From Ochrobactrum quorumnocens (GTDB lineage: Bacteria > Pseudomonadota > Alphaproteobacteria > Rhizobiales > Rhizobiaceae): 64,000 nucleotides of DNA. Under the pieces are notes generated by a model, which saw nothing but the letters and a program-made list of their open reading frames with translations, searched no databases and had not been told where the DNA came from. The stretch is taken from assembly GCF_002278035.1 (NCBI RefSeq), contig NZ_CP022604.1:1302001-1366000 (forward strand). Reading direction: 5' to 3'. Positions 16,033 to 24,000 of the stretch are shown here, piece by piece. The first letter of the stretch is position 1. Each line of letters starts with the position of its first letter. Made by a program: the position numbers and the translations under genes.

Positions 16033-16233
16033 TTAGCGGCCAAGGCCAAGTATAAATTCTACGCCATAGGCCATAAGCTGATCGGCAAGAAAAAAGAAAA
16101 TAGCAGCCAGAAACGCCATGACCACCACCATGATCGTGGAGATGATCGTTTCACGCCGTGTAGGCCAAGTTACTTTCGCCGTTTCGGCGCGAACCTGCTG
16201 GAAAAAGGTGATCGGATTCGTCTTGGATGCCAT
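16033..16233 (-). CDS. secE: Preprotein translocase subunit SecE
   Basis: Short single-span form of SecE, 66 residues from MASKTNPITFFQQVRAET. The amphipathic KVTWPTRRET motif is followed by one membrane segment (TIMVVVMAFLAAIFFFLADQ). A longer in-frame reading would add 36 unrelated residues. The order tRNA-Trp, secE, nusG is standard. Confidence 0.96.
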   Translation of the reverse strand: MASKTNPITFFQQVRAETAKVTWPTRRETIISTIMVVVMAFLAAIFFFLADQLMAYGVEFILGLGR

Positions 16234-16670
16234 CTGCCACTCTATTTGCTTGGTGAACCACCATTTCCGACCCAAAAACGAATCAAAAACGGGAACCCAC
16301 GCGTATACGGTACGCAAAGCTGAAGATTCAGCCCCACGCACCGCGTGTCTGTTGACGTTACATAGAATCGATTCTCAAAAAAAACAAGCCCATTGGTTAA
16401 AAGAATACCATACAGGCTTATCGGAGATAACCGATCCTTGCTAAACTCGCTTAACCAGCCATTCAATTACACATCCGTATAATTTGGCGGTAGCGACCCT
16501 CCCTGCCCGGCCAACAAGTTCCGGCAGAAAGTTATTTTCTCCGATCTCGCATCGAGACCGTTTCAAATCAAAACGAACTCAAGCGCATATCGAATAGGCA
16601 CGAAATTCCGCCTATAGCATCGTGCTTTGTGCACCCAGGAGGGCGCATGACACTCTACTTACAATACAGA
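16234..16670. other. Gene-free stretch upstream of secE
   Basis: About 437 bp between the tRNA-Trp terminator and secE. It contains an A-rich run (TTCTCAAAAAAAACAAG near 16371-16387) and a GTGC/GCAC dyad near 16622-16633. A secE-nusG promoter is expected because a hairpin follows tRNA-Trp, but I could not pick one confidently. The frames here look non-coding. Confidence 0.5.
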
Positions 16671-16707
16671 AAACGAGCGCTCATAGTCAAGCCATGAGCA
16701 CTCGTTT
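16671..16707 (-). terminator. Terminator after tRNA-Trp
   Basis: AAACGAGCGCTCAT (16671-16684) pairs with ATGAGCACTCGTTT (16694-16707) over 14 bp with one mismatch. On the minus strand it begins four bases after the tRNA CCA end and runs into TTTTC. It likely ends the tRNA-Tyr/Gly-tuf-tRNA-Trp transcript. Confidence 0.7.
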
Positions 16708-16711
16708 AAAA

Positions 16712-16787
16712 TGGCAGGGGCAGCAGGGTTCGAACCCGCGACCTACGGTTTTGGAGACCGTCGCTCTACCAACTGAGCTATACCCCT
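16712..16787 (-). tRNA. tRNA-Trp (anticodon CCA)
   Basis: Full cloverleaf with an encoded CCA end. The 5' arm AGGGGTA pairs with TGCCCCT, the D arm contains AGCTCAGTTGGTAGAGC, the anticodon loop CTCCAAA lies between ACGGT and ACCGT, and the T arm contains GGGTTCGAACCC. It sits between tuf and secE. Confidence 0.97.
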
Positions 16788-16837
16788 ATTTGGTATTCAG
16801 GATGCCAGACTGGCGGCAGTACCGCCAGTCAAATTCT

Positions 16838-18013
16838 TTACTCGATGATCGAAGCGACGATGCCTGCACCGACGGTACGGCCACCTTCACGGATAGCGAA
16901 GCGGAGCTTCTCTTCCATTGCGATCGGGACGATCAGCGTAACGTCAACGGTAACGTTGTCGCCAGGCATAACCATTTCCGTGCCTTCTGGCAGGGTAACA
17001 ACACCGGTCACGTCAGTCGTACGGAAGTAGAACTGTGGACGGTAGTTGGTGAAGAATGGCGTATGACGGCCACCTTCGTCCTTGGTCAGAATGTAGGCTT
17101 CTGCCTTGAACTTGGTGTGCGGCTTAACCGAACCTGGCTTGCAGAGAACCTGACCACGTTCAACGTCGTCACGGCCTACACCGCGAACCAGTGCACCGAT
17201 GTTGTCGCCAGCCTGGCCCTGATCGAGCAGCTTGCGGAACATTTCAACGCCGGTAACAGTCGTCTTGCCGGTGGCCTTGATGCCAACGATTTCGACTTCT
17301 TCGCCAACCTTAACGATACCGCGCTCAACACGACCGGTAACAACAGTACCACGACCCGAAATCGAGAAAACATCTTCGATTGGCATCAGGAACGGCTGGT
17401 CAATCGGACGCTCTGGCGTCGGAATGTAGTCGTCAACTGCAGCCATCAGGTTGCGGATTGCGTCTTCGCCGAGTTCCTTCGAAGAATCTTCCAGAGCAGC
17501 AAGAGCCGAGCCCTTGATGATTGGAACTTCGTCGCCTGGGAAGTCGTACTTCGAAAGCAGTTCACGAACTTCGAGTTCTACGAGCTCGAGAAGTTCAGCA
17601 TCGTCAACCTGATCGCACTTGTTCAGGAACACGACGATCGCAGGAACACCAACCTGACGAGCGAGCAGGATGTGCTCACGGGTCTGTGGCATCGGGCCGT
17701 CAGCTGCCGAAACAACCAGGATCGCGCCGTCCATCTGTGCAGCACCGGTGATCATGTTCTTGACATAGTCAGCGTGGCCTGGGCAGTCGACGTGTGCATA
17801 GTGACGAGCTGCAGTTTCATATTCAACGTGTGCCGTCGAAATGGTGATACCGCGAGCGCGTTCTTCTGGTGCAGCATCGATCTGGTCGTATGCCTTGAAT
17901 TCACCGAAGAACTTCGTGATTGCTGCTGTCAACGACGTCTTGCCATGGTCAACGTGACCAATCGTGCCGATGTTTACGTGGGGCTTATTACGTTCAAACT
18001 TGCTTTTTGCCAT
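16838..18013 (-). CDS. tuf: Elongation factor Tu
   Basis: GTPase that delivers aminoacyl-tRNA to the ribosome, 391 residues. The G1 loop GHVDHGKTS is at about residues 19-27, followed by DCPGHADY and NKCD. The C-terminal half holds beta-barrel domains II and III. It is linked with tRNA genes on both sides. A second tuf copy is common after fusA in this clade, just outside the left edge (inference). Confidence 0.98.
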   Translation of the reverse strand: MAKSKFERNKPHVNIGTIGHVDHGKTSLTAAITKFFGEFKAYDQIDAAPEERARGITISTAHVEYETAARHYAHVDCPGHADYVKNMITGAAQMDGAILVVSAADGPMPQTREHILLARQVGVPAIVVFLNKCDQVDDAELLELVELEVRELLSKYDFPGDEVPIIKGSALAALEDSSKELGEDAIRNLMAAVDDYIPTPERPIDQPFLMPIEDVFSISGRGTVVTGRVERGIVKVGEEVEIVGIKATGKTTVTGVEMFRKLLDQGQAGDNIGALVRGVGRDDVERGQVLCKPGSVKPHTKFKAEAYILTKDEGGRHTPFFTNYRPQFYFRTTDVTGVVTLPEGTEMVMPGDNVTVDVTLIVPIAMEEKLRFAIREGGRTVGAGIVASIIE

Positions 18014-18152
18014 CGCCGTTGTTCTCTTTGTTCTAGAACCGCTCGAGCGCCAGCACGAAAATCTAACAGACTTTCAGGCCGACATTTATGCCAAAACGGA
18101 ACGGCGAACCGCCCGTCGATGATTCCTTACACGCCTATCCGCTCTTGAAAAC

Positions 18153-18226
18153 TGGAGCGGGTAACGGGAATCGAACCCGTGTATTCAGCTTGGAAGGCTG
18201 CTGCTCTACCATTGAGCTATACCCGC
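18153..18226 (-). tRNA. tRNA-Gly (anticodon TCC)
   Basis: Cloverleaf with GCGGGTA / TACCCGC acceptor, U discriminator and encoded CCA. The anticodon loop CTTCCAA lies between GCAGC and GCTGA, and the T arm contains GGGTTCGATTCCC. It is 24 bp from tRNA-Tyr and cotranscribed with tuf. Confidence 0.96.
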
Positions 18227-18250
18227 ATACTCTAAACTCTTATCCGACAG

Positions 18251-18335
18251 TGGTGGAGGAAGTTGGATTTGAACCAACGTAGGCTTAGCCAACGGATTTA
18301 CAGTCCGTCCCCTTTAACCGCTCGGGCATTCCTCC
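18251..18335 (-). tRNA. tRNA-Tyr (anticodon GTA)
   Basis: 85-nt type II tRNA with a long variable arm. The acceptor GGAGGAA pairs with TTCCTCC and CCA is encoded. The anticodon stem-loop is GACTGTAAATC. It is the first gene of the tRNA-tuf unit. Confidence 0.96.
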
Positions 18336-18425
18336 TAATATCACTATCAGCAGAGTCGAGTAACTAGGCATTTTCTGCAGAATTTCTAGTGGGCTGTGTG
18401 GGCCTTCCGTTGTTCTGCGAGGGGG

Positions 18426-18454
18426 CTTATGCCGATATGCGCTCGTCCTGTCAA
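18426..18454 (-). promoter_or_regulatory. Candidate promoter of the tRNA-Tyr/tRNA-Gly/tuf unit
   Basis: TTGACA (18454-18449) is followed after 17 bp by CATAAG (18431-18426), then a GC-rich CCCCCTCGC. A perfect -35 with a GC-rich discriminator is typical of stringently controlled tRNA and translation-factor promoters. It points at tRNA-Tyr about 90 bp away. The rest of 18336-18630 shows no gene. Confidence 0.55.
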
Positions 18455-18630
18455 CAGGGTAAAAGTGAAAAGAATGCATATCCTTCCAATAGTTGCAGGT
18501 GACAGCCGATTGAGGTTCAGGCAGAACCGCCGGAAATCAGGGCTTAAGGCCTATTGGGCGTCCAAATTTCCGGGCTCATTTAACTGCTATCCAACTATCT
18601 TCCCTGCTGTGGACAGGATATAAGCGCATC

Positions 18631-19500
18631 ATGAACGATCAAAACTCTCCCCGTACCCCAAAAGATTCTCACTATGCGCGCCTGCGTCGCGAACATCGCG
18701 ATCATAAGGCTGTTCAAGAAGGCAAGGCTCCGCACAAGCCGCAGCGCGCTCCGATACCTGCAAGTCGTGTAGCGGAAGGAACAGTCCGTCTTTACGGCCT
18801 GCACACCGTACGCGCTGCAGTAGAGAATCCCGCGCGCAACATTCTGCGTATGCGCGCCACACGCAATGGCTTCGCTCGGCTTGAAATTGGCGAAGCGGAA
18901 ACTCTGCCCTTCCCTGTTGAAATCGTCGAACCAAAAGACATCGACAAAGAGACAGGCTCCGATGCCGTGCATCAAGGCGTTATGATTGAAGCGCAGCCGC
19001 TTCGGCCTAAGAAACTGTCAGAACTGAAAGAAAGCCCGCTGTTGCTGGTTCTCGATCAGGTGACCGATCCGCATAATGTCGGCGCTATTATTCGTTCGGC
19101 TGTGGCTTTTGGTGCTGGCGCACTGATCACAACAAGCCGTCACAGCCCGCAGGAAAGCGGCGTGCTTGCGAAAGCTGCGTCTGGAGCGCTCGAACTGATT
19201 CCTCACATCGAAGTGCGCAATCTGGCAGACGCCATCGAAGAACTTCATTCTCTCGGATTCATGACCATCGGCCTTGATTCGGAAGGGCCGCAAGAAATGG
19301 AATCGACACTCTCCGGTGATCGCGTAGCCCTTGTTCTCGGCGCTGAAGGCAAGGGATTGCGTCAGAAGACCCGCGAAACAGTGAGTGCTTTGGCACGGCT
19401 CGACATGCCAGGCGAAATCAAGTCGCTAAACGTCTCCAATGCGGCCGCCGTTTCACTTTACGCGGCCGAGCGCTATCTGCGCGCGCGCCGCCCTTCATAA
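18631..19500 (+). CDS. rlmB: TrmH/SpoU-family RNA 2'-O-methyltransferase (RlmB-like)
   Basis: Probably methylates the 2'-OH of G2251 in 23S rRNA. The 289 residues comprise a basic disordered N-terminus (to about 40), a substrate-binding domain (RLYGLHTVRAAVENP) and a SPOUT knot domain. The knot shows the three SpoU motifs: DPHNVGAIIRSAVAFGA, VALVLGAEGKGLR and LNVSNAAAVSLY. The ribosome-binding site is weak (AGGA at about 12 bases). Other 2'-O-methyltransferases of the family are possible. Confidence 0.88.
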   Translation: MNDQNSPRTPKDSHYARLRREHRDHKAVQEGKAPHKPQRAPIPASRVAEGTVRLYGLHTVRAAVENPARNILRMRATRNGFARLEIGEAETLPFPVEIVEPKDIDKETGSDAVHQGVMIEAQPLRPKKLSELKESPLLLVLDQVTDPHNVGAIIRSAVAFGAGALITTSRHSPQESGVLAKAASGALELIPHIEVRNLADAIEELHSLGFMTIGLDSEGPQEMESTLSGDRVALVLGAEGKGLRQKTRETVSALARLDMPGEIKSLNVSNAAAVSLYAAERYLRARRPS

Positions 19501-19517
19501 AAAATCAGCCCAACTCG

Positions 19518-19556
19518 ATTATCTGGAGCGTTTCATACGCTCCAGATAATGTTTTG
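19518..19556 (+). terminator. Terminator after rlmB
   Basis: Perfect 13-bp stem ATTATCTGGAGCG (19518-19530) / CGCTCCAGATAAT (19538-19550), loop TTTCATA, then GTTTTG. It sits between the convergent rlmB and CBS-protein genes. Confidence 0.75.
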
Positions 19557-19575
19557 ATAGCTGTATCTCGCCAAT

Positions 19576-20007
19576 TCATGCGGTCGCAATATAGGTTCGA
19601 ATATCTTCTGCCTCGCGCTCCACATCTTCAATGCGCCGTTTCACAACGTCGCCAATGGAGATGATTCCTGCAAGCTTGCCGTTTTCTTCGACGGGCATGT
19701 GGCGAAATCGGTTGCGGGTCATTATTTCCATCACCTGATTCACGGTGTGATGTTCTCGACATACCTGTACTTTTGTGGTCATAAACTCAGACACCAGCCG
19801 GTCCGCGATCTTTTCCTGCATAGACGCAATAGCGCGCACCACGTCACGTTCAGAAAAAATACCCTTTATCCGGCCGGATTCATCGCAGACGACCAAGGCA
19901 CCGATTTTGCGTTGAGCCAGGACAGCAACAGCATGTGAAAGCGTGTCATTGGGACCGATAACAACAACATCCCGGCCCTTTGTCTCGAGAATCGATCTAA
20001 CAGTCAT
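19576..20007 (-). CDS. CBS-pair domain protein
   Basis: 143 residues from MTVRSILETKGRDVV; GGGAGGGAC upstream supports this start over a longer frame. It has two tandem CBS motifs: about 8-62 (VAVLAQRKIGALVVCDESGRIKGIFSERDVVRAI) and about 75-130 (MTTKVQVCREHHTVNQVMEIM, then RFRHMPVEENGKLAGIISIGDVVK). Such stand-alone CBS pairs bind adenosyl ligands (AMP, ATP, NADH) and tune a partner. No partner is evident nearby. Confidence 0.88.
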   Translation of the reverse strand: MTVRSILETKGRDVVVIGPNDTLSHAVAVLAQRKIGALVVCDESGRIKGIFSERDVVRAIASMQEKIADRLVSEFMTTKVQVCREHHTVNQVMEIMTRNRFRHMPVEENGKLAGIISIGDVVKRRIEDVEREAEDIRTYIATA

Positions 20008-20146
20008 GCCAAAGTCCCTCCCAAGGTTCAGCAATCTATCTTGCGGCTCTGCCGCATGATTGTAACGCAGCTCCTCCAGCTGTGTTCCCAAGATGGTGCG
20101 CTTTCAATGAATGCTTTGCAAGCGGACTAAATAGGGAGGGATCAGG

Positions 20147-20896
20147 TCAGCGCCTGATTACTGCGTCGTAGCTGCGCGGCTTATCCAGCAATGAAATGCC
20201 AAAGAACCCAGCAATAAATCCGCCAATATGCGCTTCCCAGGCAATGCCCGACAAATCAGCCCCGCCGGTCGAATAAAGTCCCGTAAAAATATTGATCAGA
20301 AACCAGATTCCTACGAAGGTCAGCACGGGCTTCAATGTCAGCGTAAGGCCAATCGGCAAAACCGGCCCGGCAAATTCTGATCGGCGTCCAGCACCAACAC
20401 GGCGGAATCCATAACGTGCAGCAGCGCCCATCATGCCGGAAATCGCCCCGGAAGCCCCCACAAGCGGCGTCACACTTTCAGGGTAAATGGCATAATGCGT
20501 CAGCCCCGCAATCACCGATGTCAAAATCCAGAAGATAATCATTCGACCGGTGCCAATACGTCCTGCCAGCGGAGAACCAAAAGCCGCGAACCAGATCATG
20601 TTGACCGCGATATGGGCAAAACCACCATGCATGAAAGAGTAACTGATGAGCGTGAACAGTGCTACCGGATCGGAAAAACCGCCTGCCAATGAGAATCGCG
20701 CTGGAATCAAAGCGAAGTTCAGCATGAACTCATAATTCTGCTGCTCGCTGATAATGTAGTTCTGATAAATGTAAACGCCCGCGCAAATAGCCATCAATGC
20801 GAGAATGACGCTCGGTATGTTGAATATCGGCTCGCCACCGCCCAATCGTCTCGAATCATTGGCATTTCCGCGCATTTCAGGCTGAGGCGTATTCAT
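20147..20896 (-). CDS. Rhomboid family intramembrane serine protease
   Basis: 249 residues starting MNTPQPEMRGNAND. It has six or so hydrophobic spans. The catalytic dyad is visible: Ser149 in GASG (147-150) and His223 in EAHIGG, with the conserved HxxxN of the oxyanion side (His95, Asn99). A longer in-frame reading runs back into a dispersed repeat and was rejected. Substrates unknown. Confidence 0.9.
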   Translation of the reverse strand: MNTPQPEMRGNANDSRRLGGGEPIFNIPSVILALMAICAGVYIYQNYIISEQQNYEFMLNFALIPARFSLAGGFSDPVALFTLISYSFMHGGFAHIAVNMIWFAAFGSPLAGRIGTGRMIIFWILTSVIAGLTHYAIYPESVTPLVGASGAISGMMGAAARYGFRRVGAGRRSEFAGPVLPIGLTLTLKPVLTFVGIWFLINIFTGLYSTGGADLSGIAWEAHIGGFIAGFFGISLLDKPRSYDAVIRR

Positions 20897-20917
20897 AAAT
20901 TGCCGCTTTCCATCTGC

Positions 20918-20985
20918 TAGAGCGCATCCCGAAAAGTGTGAAACGGTTTTCGGAACAAGATGCGCGTAAATACAAAGATATAGAG
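20918..20985 (+). repeat. Dispersed repeat, family A
   Basis: Begins TAGAGCGCATCCCGAAAAG, continues GTGTGAAACGGTTTTCGG and ends GATGCGCGTAAATACAAAG. The outer arms GCGCATC / GATGCGC pair, and so do the inner CCGAAAA / TTTTCGG. Related copies lie at about 40183-40295 (inverted), 41279-41385 and 54354-54415. Confidence 0.75.
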
Positions 20986-21300
20986 CATTTCTCACGGCTC
21001 AACTTAAATTGAAAATACTCTAGAGACCGGATGCGCTGATTGCACATGTTAAGATGTTGGGATTCTTGATAAGTGACAATTCGTTAAAAATAAAGGCCGC
21101 CGGAGGGTCCCGTACGGCCTTGTCGCAAATGTCTGATATTTGCGAGACAAAATCTGGAGATCAGGAAAAAGCCAACCAAGACAATGACTTCTTCTGATAA
21201 CTCATCAAACTGCTATAAAAGAACTTTTGCAACTATTACTTCTTATTAACCTTAACAAGCGCGCGTCGTGGATGAAAAAAGGGTTAAGCTGGCATCTTGC
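20986..21300. other. Gene-free stretch with two hairpins
   Basis: Between the divergent rhomboid and PAS genes. It holds AAGGCCG (21093-21099) / CGGCCTT (21115-21121) and, touching it, TCGCAAAT (21123-21130) / ATTTGCGA (21138-21145) followed by GACAAAATC. TTAACCTTAAC at about 21246-21256 has CtrA-half-site character. No credible small ORF with a ribosome-binding site was seen. Confidence 0.5.
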
Positions 21301-21303
21301 TCG

Positions 21304-21318
21304 TTAATACTATTTTAA
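21304..21318. promoter_or_regulatory. Full CtrA-type box upstream of the PAS gene
   Basis: TTAA (21304-21307), exactly seven bases, TTAA (21315-21318): the complete TTAA-N7-TTAA consensus of the alphaproteobacterial cell-cycle regulator CtrA, 66 bp before the start codon. Short AT-rich motifs recur by chance, so the position is the main support. Confidence 0.5.
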
Positions 21319-21384
21319 TGCGCTGACCGACGGGCACTGCCCGCAAATCCAGACGAACGGCCAGAGAGCAACAAGCAGCGCAAA

Positions 21385-22032
21385 ATGAAAAACCGCAGCA
21401 CGATCGCAATCTTCAGCGAATGGCAGCGACTGGCTCTGGGTCAGAGCGGCAGCTTGCGTGCGCCGCAGCGCGAATCGATCCAGCCGCGCAAACTTGGACG
21501 TCATTTGTCGGATCTGTTTTTTCTCGAAGAAGACGAAAACGGTGAGTTGATATTCCGCCTGGCAGGCACCCGCATCTGCGCGCTGTTCGGACGGGAACTG
21601 AAAACCACTCGTTTTCTCTCACTATGGCCGGAGCGCAACCGCCCTGCCCTGAATGAACTGGCGCGCAACATCAATTCACTGCTGGTACCCGCTTTAAGTC
21701 AGAACGATGGAATAAGCCTTTCAGGACGCAGCCTGTCTTTTGAAATGCTGCTTGCTCCGCTCGAATCGAGTGACGGCGGAAGGCTCAATCTGCTCGGCGG
21801 CATCTCTGTGCTCAATGATGTCGCCTGGGCCGGGGCAGATCCGTTGGTACTGGGTAACCTCAACAGCATCGAACCGCTGGCGCCCGATCTCGTGGTGATA
21901 CAGGAAATCCGCAAGCCATCAGCTGTCACCATGAACGGCACAAATGCCGCAAGCAGCACCCGTCGCTGGGCAACGCCGGTGCCGACGCGCGATATTCCCG
22001 CTCTGCGCGTCATTACCGGTGGCAAAGCCTGA
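21385..22032 (+). CDS. PAS-domain (PAS_5/DUF1457-type) protein
   Basis: 215 residues, no membrane segment or output domain. The N-terminal two thirds fit the alphaproteobacterial PAS_5 family: LGRHLSDLFFLEEDENGELIFRLAG, then GTRICALFGRELKTTRFLSLW, then a core ending NLLGGISVLND. The C-terminus is low complexity. Members of this family in relatives are linked to cell-cycle and developmental control, and the CtrA-type box upstream agrees. Role by inference only. Confidence 0.8.
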   Translation: MKNRSTIAIFSEWQRLALGQSGSLRAPQRESIQPRKLGRHLSDLFFLEEDENGELIFRLAGTRICALFGRELKTTRFLSLWPERNRPALNELARNINSLLVPALSQNDGISLSGRSLSFEMLLAPLESSDGGRLNLLGGISVLNDVAWAGADPLVLGNLNSIEPLAPDLVVIQEIRKPSAVTMNGTNAASSTRRWATPVPTRDIPALRVITGGKA

Positions 22033-22128
22033 CGCACCTTTTAGATGCGCGTGTTAAAAGGTAAACACGCACTAAGGTTACGGATTAGCAAATTGATTTT
22101 GGAGCCCTTGTCGGCATCAAAACGCCAT

Positions 22129-22162
22129 AAATAGCGCTATTATGGCTCATATAGCGCTATTT
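22129..22162. promoter_or_regulatory. Paired palindromes, operator candidate
   Basis: The 10-bp palindrome ATAGCGCTAT occurs twice (22131-22140 and 22151-22160), centres exactly 20 bp apart, inside a larger 12-bp inverted repeat (AAATAGCGCTAT / ATAGCGCTATTT). Two helical turns between centres suits two dimers on one DNA face. It is 124 bp before the protease gene and 97 bp after the PAS gene. Confidence 0.55.
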
Positions 22163-22285
22163 CTGAACAAACCGTTGCTGAGTTTCGTGCAGTTTTATTC
22201 AAATTAGATTCGCATTTTCGCGTCTGAATTTCCCCGCTCTCAAAGTCTTGCACGCATTCTTGTTTCCAACAGGGAGACAAAAAGA

Positions 22286-22894
22286 ATGACAAAGCAGACA
22301 ATCATCGCAGCAATGCTGATCCTTTTGGGAACGGTTTTCGCACAAGCTGCAAACCCGGCATCAAGCTCGCATTGGATGCCAACCGGCGAACGCACTTCGC
22401 AGCCAATCGGCCATTATGAATTTTGCGATCGTCACGAAGCCGAGTGCAAGATCACCAGCAACAACAGCGCGCCCCTCACACTAAATCAGAAAGTCTGGCA
22501 AGAAATTATCGCCGTTAACGCCAGCGTAAACGAACGAATCATGCCGCGCACCGACATGGAAGTCTGGGGAAAAGAGGAATATTGGGAATACCCAACGACT
22601 GCTGGCGATTGCGATGACTACATGTTGCTCAAGCGCCGTGAATTGCTGACACTAGGTATTCCGGCCAACACACTGTTGATGACCGTTGTTCGTCAGCCAA
22701 ATGGTGAAGGCCATGCAGTCTTGACTGTACGCACCGATCGCGGCGATTTCATTCTCGACAATCTCGATAAGCGTGTGCGCATCTGGAACGAAACCGACTA
22801 CACATTCTTAAAGCGCCAATCCACAGCCAATACTGGTGCATGGGTGTCGATCAAGAATGGTAGCGATCAGTTTGTAAGTAGCATTCGCAACTGA
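22286..22894 (+). CDS. Periplasmic transglutaminase-like cysteine peptidase (BTLCP/DUF920)
   Basis: 202 residues with a signal peptide (MTKQTIIAAMLILLGTVFA, cleavage near AQA-AN). The predicted triad is clear: Cys109 in GDCDDY, His143 in GEGHAVL and Asp158 in ILDNL. The family includes LapG, which cuts surface adhesins under control of the membrane c-di-GMP receptor LapD. No LapD or large adhesin is nearby, so this may be one of the orphan BTLCPs of rhizobia and brucellae. AACAGGGAGAC supplies the ribosome-binding site. Confidence 0.88.
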   Translation: MTKQTIIAAMLILLGTVFAQAANPASSSHWMPTGERTSQPIGHYEFCDRHEAECKITSNNSAPLTLNQKVWQEIIAVNASVNERIMPRTDMEVWGKEEYWEYPTTAGDCDDYMLLKRRELLTLGIPANTLLMTVVRQPNGEGHAVLTVRTDRGDFILDNLDKRVRIWNETDYTFLKRQSTANTGAWVSIKNGSDQFVSSIRN

Positions 22895-22916
22895 TTTCGA
22901 TAAACCTAATGAAGAA

Positions 22917-22950
22917 AAGGACGGGTCGTCATTCCCCGTTCTTTTTTATT
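22917..22950 (+). terminator. Terminator after the BTLCP gene
   Basis: ACGGG (22921-22925) / CCCGT (22935-22939), extended by AAG/CTT, followed by TTCTTTTTTA. It abuts the stop of the convergent gene at 22950. Confidence 0.7.
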
Positions 22951-23477
22951 TATACGGGCTCCAAACCACGCATAAAGGACCGCCCCTTCTCGACATAATG
23001 CTGTGCGGACAGTTTCAGTTTCTCAATAGCTGAAGAATTAAGCTCCCGAATAACGCGGGCGGGCGATCCAACGATCAGAGAATTATCCGGAAACTCTTTG
23101 CCTTCCGTGATAAGCGCGCCAGCGCCAATCAGGCAATTGTTACCGATCTTCGCGCCATTGAGAATGATTGCACCCATACCAATCAGGGTGTTTTCGCCAA
23201 TCGTGCAGCCATGCAGAATCGCTCGGTGCCCGATGGTGCAGCCTTTGCCAATCGTAAGCGGAAAACCAATATCGGTATGCATGATGGTGTGTTCCTGCAC
23301 ATTGGTGTTCGCTCCCACATTGATCAGCTCATTATCACCGCGCAAAACGGATCCAAACCAGAAGCCAGCATTTTCCCCGATCGCAAGTTTGCCAATCAGC
23401 GTCGCGTCCGGTGCGATCCAGTTGCTGGCTCGGTCGACAAATTCCGGTTGATGACCGTTATACGCATAAATTGGCAT
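22950..23477 (-). CDS. Gamma-carbonic-anhydrase-like hexapeptide protein
   Basis: 175 residues forming a left-handed beta-helix of [LIV]GxxxxI repeats. The three metal histidines typical of gamma-class enzymes are present: His67 (TIMHTDIG), then His84 and His89 (GHRAILHGC). Such YrdA/PaaY-type proteins bind zinc; some are carbonic anhydrases and some act on thioesters. Cytoplasmic, no signal peptide. Starts MPIYAYNGHQPEF after GGAGGAAAGCTC. Confidence 0.9.
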   Translation of the reverse strand: MPIYAYNGHQPEFVDRASNWIAPDATLIGKLAIGENAGFWFGSVLRGDNELINVGANTNVQEHTIMHTDIGFPLTIGKGCTIGHRAILHGCTIGENTLIGMGAIILNGAKIGNNCLIGAGALITEGKEFPDNSLIVGSPARVIRELNSSAIEKLKLSAQHYVEKGRSFMRGLEPV

Positions 23478-23552
23478 GAGCTTTCCTCCATTACAAAATC
23501 TCGAAGCAAGATGCGCTATTTATCGTAAGAACGAAATGCGGCTTTACGCCAA

Positions 23553-23592
23553 CAAAAAACGCCCTCCCTGTAAAACAGGAAGGGCGTTCTTG
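23553..23592 (-). terminator. Terminator after the DUF3126 gene
   Basis: ACGCCCT (23559-23565) / AGGGCGT (23581-23587), extended by CCTG / CAGG around TAAAA. On the minus strand it runs into GTTTTTTGTT. It closes the DUF3126 gene 17 bp past its stop. Confidence 0.85.
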
Positions 23593-23608
23593 TTCATCGC
23601 AACGTATC

Positions 23609-23815
23609 TCAGAGATCCACGTCGAGAATGGCCATCGAGAAGTTGTAAGAAAGTTCGCCTTCGTCTTCATCCTTGTAGACGAGCCCCAGGAATTCATCGT
23701 CCAGATACACCTCGGCGGAATCGTCTTTGCGTGGACGCGCCTTAATCTGCAGGCCAGGATTGTTAAAAGTCCGCTTGAAATATGCGTCGAGTTTCTTGAG
23801 TTCTTCGGGTTTCAA
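23609..23815 (-). CDS. DUF3126 family protein (TTG start)
   Basis: 68 residues: an N-terminal helix (KPEELKKLDAYFKRTF), a charged turn (IKARPRKDDSAEVYLDD) and a C-terminal strand region (FLGLVYKDEDEGELSYNF). This is the small DUF3126 family of alphaproteobacteria, function unknown. AGGAGAAG lies seven bases before a TTG codon; the only upstream in-frame start is a GTG that would add 31 unrelated residues. Own terminator. Confidence 0.82.
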   Translation of the reverse strand: MKPEELKKLDAYFKRTFNNPGLQIKARPRKDDSAEVYLDDEFLGLVYKDEDEGELSYNFSMAILDVDL

Positions 23816-24000
23816 CCGGCTTCTCCTGAGATTGATTTGAGGCCGGTTTAATGCACCCGCCCTTATGTGATGTAAAGCACTAACACATGAGCTGATGTGC
23901 CCATGCACGAATAGTTATGAACCGCTAAGCGTGATATAGGCCGCTCGGATTGAAAAACCAGCGGTTGGCAATTCTCACAATTTAGCAGGTCAATAAGGCA

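Noticed and set aside
16622..18148. A 508-codon plus-strand frame opposite tuf and tRNA-Trp
   Set aside because: It reads through a tRNA gene and opposite EF-Tu, so it is a shadow.
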